A DNA stretch of 64,000 nucleotides from Pseudoips prasinana. Taxonomy: Eukaryota > Arthropoda > Insecta > Lepidoptera > Nolidae. The notes under the pieces are model-generated. The model saw only the letters and a list, made by a program, of their open reading frames with translations, searched no databases and was not told where the DNA came from. This document shows positions 35,201 through 47,200 of this stretch, piece after piece. The stretch's first letter is position 1. Every line of letters begins with the position of its first letter. The stretch is taken from positions 10,503,501 through 10,567,500 of the forward strand of contig OX621250.1 in assembly GCA_951640165.1 (NCBI GenBank). The letters are read 5' to 3'. Made by a program: the position numbers and the translations under genes.

Positions 35201-38200
35201 TCAGAACCATTATAGGTATACCCACACGCAACATACATCCCCTATTATACGCCCTTAGGGGTGGAAATCCTTAAAATCCTGAAATACATATTTTTATTTT
35301 TAACGGAAAGGCCAAATACCAATTTTCATGCATTTCACTTAACAAAATTACACACTTTTCATACAAACTTACATCCCCTATTTTACGCCCTTAATATTTT
35401 TAGCTGAACTACTAAATATAAGTTTCAATGCCTTTAACTTCAAAAATGACGGATTTTCATACAATCTTTCATTCTCTATTTTACCCCCTTAGGGTTAGTA
35501 TTTCCAAAAACCCTTCCTTAGTGAATGCATACGTCATAAAAAGTAACTACCGGCAAAAATTCAAGTCTCTAACCCCAGCCGTTCAGGCTGTGCGTTGATA
35601 TGTCAGTCAGTCAGTTTCCTCTTTTACATAGGTAGGTATATAGATTTGTGCTGAGAAAATTATGAGATACAGGGTTTATTTACTACATTCAAATACATTC
35701 AATCGGACAGGTTCAATAAAATTTGAATCGTCTGTACATTCCCGTTACAAACGAATCGACAGCACAAACTTTCTATCGAATGATATTATAATTTAAAATT
35801 AAATTATAACAAATCCAACATAATTCAAAAAAAGTACATAATTCATACATTCATATATACATAATTCAATTTGCCCAAAGAAAACAGAATATTTTAATAA
35901 CCAATTTTGGACAACGACATACTTCTAGCCAACCAAGACCTTATTTCGAAACAATTCGGAACATTCAAAACCCTACGTAACTCATGCAATCAGCAAACAC
36001 GGGCAAATCTTAACACCGCGAGTCAAAAGAAATGCACAACGACATCTATCAAAATAAAAATCAACTATCAACGTAGTTCATTCAGTAAAGAGATGTCATA
36101 ATCAAAGATATTATAATATAACATATATATATTATAATATCTTTGGTCATAATATGCACAATGACATCTATCGGACAGTTAGGTAGTTCAACTATAAACA
36201 TTAGTTCATCTTGACGAAATGTGTGTTATTTTTCTTCATGATTACTTTAAAATCTAATATCTTTTGATAGACTGAACCGATTGCAATAAAACAAAAATTT
36301 AATGTTACCTCAAGTTACGCTCAATCGTTGTGTATAAAAGTTATTTACATTGCTTTCGTATATTTTACGTGATACCCGAACATATAAACAGACAAACAGA
36401 CACACAGACAAACAGACAAAAATTCTAAAAATGCTGGAAATGGGTTCTATTGGTTGTTCTTTAATACCCTGGCTATTCTTTTTGGATTTTCTTTTGATGT
36501 ACAAAAAATATTTTTCTACAGATTTATTATATGTATAGATAATTTGCACCCAATAATCGTACTCATCACACAAAGATGTATTCTGGGCGGGAATAGAACT
36601 CACGACATCTGGCTTAGCAGTCAAGTTCACCAACAACTAGACAAATATGCAAATTTAATAAATGTGAGCAAAAGATATTTTTTATTTTTGGCCAAAATCG
36701 GCAACATTAATCAAAAATATAAACAATTGAACTATATGCCATAGATTTGTACGACTCTTAGACATATGGCATTACTGGCTAAGCGTGTCGCAATCGTCAT
36801 AGGTTACAGCAAGCACTTACTATCATGTTTACCAACTTGATTGTATTGATAAAAATGTTATTTTCAACAAAATAATAACTACTTAAACACTTTTCCATTA
36901 TCATTGTATTTTGTGTATTTGTCAAATTTTAACTTTATTATTCACTAGCTGTTCCCCGCGGTTTTACCCGAATTTAACAATATAAATTATAGCCTATGTG
37001 TTAATCCAGGATGTCAGCTAACTCCATACCAAATTTTAATAAAATCGCTTCAGCCGTTTAGACGTGAAGAAGTAACAAACATACACACTCACACACTCAC
37101 AAACTTTCGCCTTTATAATATTAGTAAGATTAAGATGTGAATGGAAGGTCTGTGAAGTTTGTTGACATAGCCTGGAATTATAAGATTATTTGTAGATCTA
37201 TTGAAGCAATGAAGCTGAACTGGTTTCTGATTATAGTATTAGGTAATTGTATTAAGACTCCGTTGCTTTTATGAAATTCAATTAACTTTCCCAAGACCTT
37301 CGTGAAAAGTATATGAAGGTCATTTTTAATAGATAATCAATATCTACCACTTCTATGGCTAAAACTTTTTCATATTTTTTTTACTGTGAATGTATTTCTC
37401 TCTGAGTACAGTCGAGATAGGTCGATACTTTATGCGTCCTTATGACGTAGACAGCCGACCAGTTCGACTATTGCTACTGTATCGACTGACGTGGACGACT
37501 GTATTTGTAACGATTTATTTGTACTATATCGACCCCTCCAGGATGAAACGTAGTAAAAGCCAAAAGACTATTTTTCAGTACGGCCAAAAAACATAAATGG
37601 TAAAGTTTATTTCCTGTATATCTTTTGATGTACTAAATATATAATAAAACACTATAACTCATTAAGCTTGGATTTTTGAGTTGTTAACTAAATAGAAACT
37701 CAAAATAACCTACATTCATTAGTTCCAGAGATGGCATGGCATATACTACAAAAAAAAAAAGTTGCTAATGGCTTCTACGACATTGTTCTTCTGCTTGGCT
37801 ACTGTAGCCTTTTTTTTATTAAGTTGTATAATACTTTAGAATTTGTTTTATCGAAGGGATTTTTGAATTAAAAGACAATTGCAAAAAGAAGAAGGTGTAA
37901 TTCAGTGTGGTGAATGCAGCACATTAATGATCAAAATCATTATTAGTTCAAAGTTCTTCATTATATAAAAGTAATATTGTACTTATCTGACAAACGCTAA
38001 TAAAATTATCAAACTAAAATCAACATAATCTTCTAACAATAACATAATATAATTATCTAAAACCAATCAGTTCTTCGTAATGTATGACTAGGTAATTAGT
38101 GTTTTAAGGAAAAATGCTTAAGTACCTACATTTTCCTAAACTTATTAAAGAAATATCAAACTATCTTAGTTTCATAACTAATATAAAAAATTGCAGAAAC

Positions 38201-41200
38201 TTTTCATCTTTGGAAGTAATTGTAAATGGCACATTATTTTATACCTACTGAAAAAAATCAACACACCCTAAAAATAGGTAAGTATATTAATAACATCATC
38301 TCTTAAAACAATCAGTTCTTCATAATGTATGACTAAGTAATAAGTACTTTTAAGGAAAACTAAATTTTCCTAAACTTTTGATAAATACGAGTATCAAACT
38401 CAATCTTATCAAAAACAAAACAAAATCTTAGGTTCATAACGAAAGCAAAAATATTTTATACTAAAAAACGCAGTTTTACACGTATATGAAGAAATAACAT
38501 ACGTAACATAATTAATATTATTCGATCACGTCTTCATCTTCTTCATCGGTCTCAATCGAAGTATCATTTTTATTACCACTATGTGGCATCTCCATAAAAT
38601 CTTTGTGAAACCTTTTGGGTATTGTTCCGTCTGTGCATAATTTTTTTAAATCTTTATGCTTTAGTACTGAAATAGGAAGTTTGTCTACATAGGATTGTTG
38701 CAAGTTTATGTTATTAAGTTCTTGTAAATAATCTGCATCTTGTCTTTCACTATTTCAGGTTCTTCTGCCGGCTTGCTCTTTCCCTTCCCTTTTCCTTTTC
38801 CCTTTCCTTTGTTTTTTTGTTTTTTCAAATAGTATCACTTTCTCACTTTCTGCTGCTTCGCTCGTTGAATATTTTATTTCTATCTTATTTAAGTTCTTTT
38901 TTCTAAAAGTAACTGTCGGAATGCTCTTGAATTTTATATTTTTTGGCGTTTCTTTTGTAAAGGTTCTTGCCGCTAAGTCGTCCCAGTTGATGAAATCGCT
39001 ATGTTCCATTACATTGACTCTAATCGGCATAGGTTTCTTCCTTGCAATCTCAAAGTAGGAAGCCCACTGAGTGGGACTCCACATAATAATTTTCTTGACT
39101 TCAGACTCTATTGTGGCGTGAACAGACTCAGCAGGCATATAAGTATGGCCTGGAAGTAAATAATTTATTTGGATTACTTGCAGATTAACAGATTTCAGTA
39201 AAAAGTAATTCAATACAGATAAAACGACTCTATTTTTGTTTTGGCCTGTACATGAATCACAATACAAAAGCGCTGTTTCAATTCCTTGATTGTCCAATTC
39301 TTTAAGATAAAAATACAAACAAGTAGCTATCTCGTTGCTCCCTCTCTTCCCGTCACATTCGCCCCATGTATAGCAGTAGACGTTCTGCGTTATACTTTCA
39401 TAAACCGTAAAATTAAATACGGCGTACTTTCTCGCATAGTACAATAGCATGCTCTCACCATACGGTGTATTTAAAACTTTTTGGAGATCAAAACTACTGC
39501 ACACAGTTTTAGCATCGTTCAAAGTTTGGTGAGCTTTAAATCGTCTATATGACGCCTCTTTTTCTTCTTTATGTTTTTTTTTAATATTTCTTTACCTTCT
39601 TCGGTCATTTCCTCGCTCGTGTTTTCAGCCTTTGTGCACAAGACGCATTTGTCTTTTTTAGGGCTATGAAATCCTAGATCGTACTCTTTGTTAAATATTT
39701 CTCTGAACAAGGATTCACTGACAGATTGTTCGTTATTATTTGTACAACGATCGCGATAAATTCGGAATAAATTCGTCAAGTTGCGCAAATCCTGTGAAAG
39801 ATACATACGTTGACTTTTTTTCTATTATAATGTGATGGACACGCTGGGAGGCTTTCAATGAATTTCCGCACATTTTCTTTCGCAGACTCAGAATATTTGT
39901 TCTTAGCGGTTCGCTTTCTTAAGTCTGCTTGTGACATGCCTTCCAATGCATTTGTTATAATGTAATTTAAATGTCTTTGAGTTATATCCAAAGTACGTAA
40001 TAAAAAAATTTGGCATACTTTTTTATGGTCTTCATTGTAATTGATAAAATAATCAACTGTCAATTTTCGTCTGTTAGATTCCACCCTTTTTCTTCTAATA
40101 CCATCGTCACGTGCACAGCGAACTAACCAATCTCGTCGTCGTTTAACATCTAAGTTCCAGTAAAATGTAAAAATACTTTTCCTACGGTCCTCGCTTATTT
40201 CGTAACAACCTCTCTTACATTTTTCAGGGATGCATGGATTTGTTTTCATTGCTTTAGCAGCTATTACTTTTCCTTTTGATGTTACATATTCTTTTCCTTC
40301 GTTCTTTAGATTTTGATTTATTTTGCGTACATTAACTTTTGTATTTCTTTTGGTTATAGTAGTAGATGTTATTAAATGTAAATACTTAGTTTGACAAGTT
40401 CCGATACAAAATAATGCAGCAAAACACAGACTTAAAATAAAAAGTCTTTTACAATTTTATGCAGATTAGTAATTTTTTGGACGATCTGAGTTAAATGTGT
40501 AGGTATAAGCCATATAAAAATGAGACATGTTCTTAAAGTCAAAACATAAAATTACATTTCAATAGTCTCGTAGGAACAAAAGGGTCGTAAAAAGCAAGAT
40601 ATTAAAAGTTGTGGATGTTACGATTTAAATTGACATTGTTAATTTGTAAATGTTTAGTTCAAAAATTGTCATAAAAGCCATACTTCTTACTATCGTGGCC
40701 TTTACTACGAAATGTTCAATAGTATTATTTTCAGGTACTATATTATAAAATGTTGTATTAACCATGAAATGCAAAAATATGTATCTTACTACATAAATTT
40801 GGAAATTTATTTAAAAATTTGCTCAATGCGACATTTAAAAATAAGAAAATTGGGTACAGGGAGCTATCGGAGCATGTTGTAAAAGCCATTTTTTTGGTGA
40901 ATTTGAACATTTTAAATATACAGTTTGATAGAGCGCGCGATTCTGATTAAGAAACCGTTAAAAACTGATTTTGGCCAAAATGGCTTTTACGACGTTTCTT
41001 CCTGGAGGGGTCGATATCTTAAACTTGAGACCTGTCCTCGCCTTGAAGTTATTTTATATTGATTGAATAATTGAAGACAATCTAGTGATCTCCCCGTATG
41101 AGAATGAAAAAATACTTGTTTTAAACATTAACAAGACTCATTAACGACAACGCAGTACCTACCTTTTACGCTACGCCATATGGATACGATTGTAACTAAA

Positions 41201-44200
41201 ATCGCCCATACTATCCTAATAAAGATGTTGTCAAGAACAATGTGCATCCACGCGGCTATGAATGAGTTCGACCTCTCAACGCGACTACATCTCCTGGATT
41301 GGTGGTTGATTTGTCACCAATGAACCTTCTAATACGAACAAATACATAGGTATATAAACAAATTTAATGTGAAGGCACTGACATCTAGGATGAAATACGA
41401 ATTCATGATCCTAAGATCCTCTTCCTATTAGTACGGAACCAGTTTCTCATTGGTTTATTGAGTGCCTATCGCCCGTTTGAAAAAGTGCTTTCCGACGCGA
41501 CAGCATATAATGGGTGTGTTTCTTGCTAGAAAAGGCCCAATAACACTTTTGGCTGCGGTTGAATACGCTGCCGCTGGGCCAACGGGGTGTGGACACTTGT
41601 CTCATCCGGAAAATGTATAGTTTTCATAAAAAACGGACTGATGAATTCGGAATAGGAATAATAATTGGTATGTTGTGCAGGTGTTCGTGCCGCTAGTGAT
41701 GGGCATTCGCGAGGAGATGCGACGCGCAGTGTCGCCGCTGGGCGGGCGCGGCGCGTGCGGCGGCAGCGGCTGCCTGCGGGCGCTGCGCGCGCTGTGCGAG
41801 CTGCGCGCCGGCCCGCGCCACGCGCGCCGCCCGCTGGCCGAGCTGCTGGCGCGCCTGCCCAGCCTGTGCCCCGACCCCGTGTCCACGGCGCCGGGCCGGG
41901 AGATCGCCCGCGTCAGCTTCTTAGGACCGTTCTTCGCGGTTTGTACCTGTGTGCGTTACGATTGCTCCGCCACGTTATCCAAATAGAAAAAAAATCTGTT
42001 TTTTTTTTATCGAAATTAGACAAAATCGAAGGGTACAAACCAAAAATTTGTCAAAGCAGAAATAAAAATGTTATAGGGGTTGTTAGTAGGCCGCGCGAAG
42101 GTGTCGTGAACGACTGCGCGGCCATGGAAATCTCAGCAACTACTTGGGATAGAGATAAATATTTAAGGGGGCTCCCATACAACAAACATAAATTTTTTGC
42201 TCGTTTTTATAGATAAGGGTACGGAACCCTTCGTGCGCGAGTCCGACTCGTACTTGGCCGGTTTTTGTAATTTTAAATCGATATGCCAATCTGATGAGGT
42301 TAATATTACGAATAAATGGATGTTCACACCGAAATCTTAACAATTATAGATAATGAGATATCAGCGTTCAAAGTAACGTTGTGACTGCGCGGCCATGTAA
42401 CTTTTGTTTCGGCTTGATTTCGTCTGTTCTAATAAACTTTGGTGGTATTCAATGCTTTCGGTACTTTGGACAAATGAAGACTATTTTTCTTCTAGTAACA
42501 GTTTTACTGAAGTCTTAAGTTTAAAGAAATAATCGAGATTAAAGAAACATCAAGTGCACGATTGCGCGGCCATAACTTCCAAGGTGAATATTTCGTAAAA
42601 TGTTGATTTTAGTCTCATACTTCTTTTTTTGCAACTGTTGACAAATTCAATGTTCAATTAACAAAAGAATTAGATCTCTATCCCAAGTAGTTGATGAGAT
42701 TTACATGGCCGCGCAATCCTCCACGTTACGTTCGCGCGGCCAACTTAAAACCTCCATACCTTCTTTATTTCAGCTTTGACAAATTTTTGGCTTGTTCCCT
42801 TCGATTTTGACTATATTCGACAAAAAATTTAGTGATTTTTCTTCTGTTATCTAACGTGGCGGAGCAATCGTGAGACCCACTTTGTGCCTTTAGTAATAGT
42901 ACGGTCGACTGAACTGTGTCTGATACGACTGGAATTATCTAAGATTCACTGGCTTTACAAGCTCACGCAGACAAACATTTTGACTTTGGGCTTTTACTGC
43001 AGTCAACAATAATGTTAGAAAATCCTAATATTTATTTATTTATTATAGACACCAACAGTATACATACACAACATTTAAATCTTAGCTCACTAAATAATTC
43101 AGTTCTTATATGTACACCTAGGCATGCACAAGACACACTAAACATAGACAACGTTGACATACAATACAAGTTATTTTAAATTAAATACAAACAAAAATAC
43201 TATAACTAACACAGACTAAAATGCATTAAAAACAATTTAATAAGTTCTTATTGGCCTAAGAAAAAAAAAGAGTCCCTATGCTAATATTAATCATTTATAT
43301 TTGTCCCGAAACCGGGATCTAATTATCAGTGGTCGGTCGAACACACTACCGATTGAGTTACTATATAGGCAGTAATATCTTTGCTATTTACATATCGAGT
43401 GTGGAATAAAAGTTTTTGTCACGTGGGCGCGTCTAACCCCAACACGTTCTGGAGTGGAACTGGCTAAACTTTGTGTAGTTGAAACATAATTTTGTGTCAT
43501 GTACCGACATATATAATATAACAATGTATGGCGTCAATCACCGGGGCCGACGTGAATACTAAAGCTGCAACAATCTTGCTGTAGCTAATGCGGAAATTGG
43601 CACCCATTTATGATACACAACAAAATAATAATAATAATGTCCTCCCGACCGAAATTTTGGCCACGGCGGCCAGTCTCAATGGGGACTAGCCAATCGCACA
43701 GGTAGTATTATAGTGCACAAGTGTGTGCGCAAACACAGGGGCACTTACTATTCCATCACTCAAACGATCCGATGGGACGACAAGCGACACGACCGGAAAG
43801 AGGTCAGGTACAGGTCCGACTGCTTTACATGCTCTCCGGGGCACGGGGGTGTAATACCGCCAACTCCTAGACTTCGGGCTGATACTGAGAATTTTTTTAA
43901 TGGAAAATTTCATTTTTCGGGGTTTGAACCCAGGACCCTCAGGTCGAGGTTTGAGCCCTCATTATCTGCGGTTGAACACGCTACCGCTAGGTCAACGAGC
44001 AAAATAATGTTACCATAAATAAATGTAGTAATCTAATTTATCATTCTTCCTTCATTCTCTTTTAAATATTTGACTATGTATGTATTTAAAACTATTGACT
44101 GCTATACTCTTAGGTGAATAAGTCATAAGTCATTTATTTTCGTAACAAATACATTTGTGTTGAAAATTTTAAAGCTAAATTTACAAATTAAAATAATGAA

Positions 44201-47200
44201 CCATTAATTACATTATTATCAATTTTATATTATTCATTTGTCATTTATAAATCCTTGTACACTATAAAAGCCTTTCTTCAATAAATAGTTTTTTAATTTG
44301 TCCCTGAATATATTTGGTCTATATATGCTTTTAAATTCTAAAGGTAACTTATTATATAATGAGACCGAATTGCCCAAAACGATTCAGACCTGCAATAGAA
44401 GCAATCCCAATAAAAATCAGATTATCACAGTCATAAACTAATTAACGTCTGCGGCAAACCCTTTAAACGGCGCGCATATTATTTATTAACTTGAATTTAA
44501 GTTACCTAGCTAATAAGTGTTAGATGTAAAGCCATACTACGCAAAGATTACGGCGTACTGAAGCCAGCATATCAAGCTACCCCAATCTATCAAATTTCCC
44601 CAATTGAAAGTGTACCTTATGCTTTTGTGCTTAAGTTGAAAATCTATAAAAGAAATTTGAGAGATTGGGGTAGATGGATGTGCTGGCGTCTGTACTACTA
44701 GGTAATATACTTGGGGTAATAATATTCATTGTATTTTGTAATTGAATACCAAATTACATATCAATTCACAGTATTATTTGCAGTCACACAGCTTTGACTA
44801 GAAAACTAAATAGTGATAACTCAGTCAAAGTTTTGTTTCATTTCTCCTATCATTTGCTACATAATATTATATTCACATCTTATTTTTCTAGAACTAGCTA
44901 CTACTAACTAGTAAAAAATCTTAAATTTACTCCTATTTTATTGCAGAATTGTGTACCGCATACCTTTTCTATTATTAAAAACGTCAAAATGTGACAGTAA
45001 AGTGCGACATTGACAGTCCAAGTTCTATTACCATCCTTAAAAATAGAAATTATGATTCCGAGAAAGTCGAATCAACTTTTGAAAGTTTATTGCACTTTTG
45101 AAGTGTGAATTCTTGATTTGTTATTTCTTCTTACTGTTTTATTAATGACTTTCCCGAAATCGCTGTGTAAGCATTGCGAGCCATTTAAGAGCATTGCTCC
45201 CTGAATAATATTTTATATCTTTTGTTTGAGTTATTTTGTATTGGTAAATATATATTCTATATATTTTTCTCTGATATCTTTTTGTTTGAAACTTAAAGTT
45301 TTGTTTATAATATAATCTTCGCATCGTTTTGATGGGCATAGTTCATTGACTATCCTTGGAGTTACAGAATATTTTATAGATGATAAACTGCGCCCCGCGG
45401 TTTCACCCGCGTAGTAGTTTTAGCGTAAAAGAGTAACAAACATACATCTATACTCACAAACTTTCGCATTTATAATATTAGTAGAATGTGTACCTCTAGC
45501 GGTTTTGGCAGTGCACGCCGGAATAGCTTGGAAATGGTAGATTTTTTCCTACTATTGCATATGTGATTGTGAGTGTGAATGATCACTTTTACATCTCTGG
45601 TATACCGTTGTTTTGGCGTTTATTGATCATAGTATACCATCTTCCACAGATATCTCTGTTCGCTGAAGAGAACCCCCGTCTAGCCGAACGCCTATTCGCT
45701 ACGGGCACCGGAGACCGCAGCCTCGCGTTCGCTTTACAACGCGAAGTTGAAGCGAGTCGCAACACCCTCCACAACATCTGCCACAACATACTACTGTGTC
45801 CTGACGCCAGGGAGCCACTGCTGAACTACTTCGCGGCGCTGTTGCAGCGGAATGAGAGGAGAGCGCAGCTTCAGACCGATGAGAGATCACTAGCTGGTGA
45901 GTCATACTTTATTTAGTATAGCTACAACACAATAGGAATACGGACTATTTTTAGGGTTCCGTTTTACCCTTTGTACCCAAAGGGGACCCTATTGCTAAGA
46001 CTTCGCTGTCTGTCTGTCCGTCTGTCACCAGGCTGTATCTCATGAACCGTGATAGTTAGACAATTGAAATTTTCACAGATGATGTATTTCTGTTGCCGCT
46101 ATAACAGCAAATACTATAAAATAAATATATAAGGGGGTTCCCATACAACAAACGTGATTTTTTTGTTAATTTTATAGATAATGGTACGGAACCCATCGTG
46201 TGCGAGTCCGATTTGCACTTGGCCGGATTTTTTTATTAGCCAATATTAAAACGAATCATAAATAAAGCCAAAGAGTAACAACGAAATTCAAACTACTGTA
46301 AAAATAATTAAGTTTTGGGTGAGGTTCGAATCCACGACCTATTGCTGAATTCTGGGCGTTATGAACTACCATGAATCATTCAACAGTTAAGAAGCTAAAT
46401 TAAAAACAAAACAAGAATCAAAACTGCTTTTTAAATGCTAAACTTGCGTCTTCATCATCATATCTGCTGACGTTAGACGTCCACTGCTGGACAAAGGCTA
46501 GCCCAAAAGATCTCCACACTTGCCGGTCTTGCGCTACCCGCATCCAGCGGCTTCCAGCGACCCTCACAAGATCACCGGTCCGTCTTATAGGGCGCCTGCC
46601 CACGCCGCGTCTACCGGTTCGTGGTCGCCACTCGACTACCTTCCTGCCCCAACGGCCGTCGTTTCTACGAGCTATCTGCCCTACCCACCGCCATTTCTTC
46701 GGGCTATGTCGGTTACTTTGGTTCACCCCCGGAACATTTCTGATTCGATCTCTCAGGGAAACTCCAAGCATAGTCCTCTCCATTGTTCTGTGGGTGACCC
46801 TGAGCCGTCTGATAATCTAACGAAGTCCATAGCGAACGACCACGTCTCTGTTCCGAAAGTCATCATGACTTGAGACACCTGCATGTTTTCTATAAAATAT
46901 TACAAAATCCTTTAAAACACGGAATAAACAAGGCCAAACAATATTAAATTTATAAATAAGATTGCTAATAAAACGCGAGACACTTTTAGTAGAACACACA
47001 ACATTTTATGCATCGCTGCGTAGATTCATTACACATTTGAATGGCGTGTTGGTCTAGCGGATAGTTGACTTTGACTGGTAAGTCACAGGTCTTCGGTTCG
47101 ATCTACACCCAGGGGTTTTACCGGCTATAATGACTTAATCAATCGTTAAATCGGCTTCCATGAGCGCATGTGACGTCATAAATTGACGGTCACCGTAGCG

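Larger units (their letters stand above)
29053..41680 (+). other. UBE4B intron 4 (12.6 kb)
   Basis: Dominated by a tail-to-tail Helitron pair (30297-36539) and an ATAT-flanked DNA transposon (37530-41013), plus smaller elements. Unassigned parts: 29053-29670 (mixed composition, no open frame of note), 29865-30296, 36540-36944 (ends of an unnamed repeat with CTCATCACACAAAG), 37130-37529 and 41014-41680. Confidence 0.6.
41939..45649 (+). other. UBE4B intron 5
   Basis: Contains the foldback element (41958-42871), a reversed LINE-like tail (about 43030-43110, TTTATTTATTTATTATAGAC), a reversed SINE (43690-44004), a reversed LINE end (44030-44375), a 135-bp MITE (44558-44692) and a decayed Helitron (45384-45485). 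Bases 43110-43680 and 44700-45380 show nothing I can identify. Confidence 0.55.

Noticed and set aside
37771..37830. Possible small RNA gene near the transposon's left end
   Set aside because: The repeated words there (GCTTCTACGAC, TAGCC) are better explained as subterminal repeats of the ATAT-flanked transposon.
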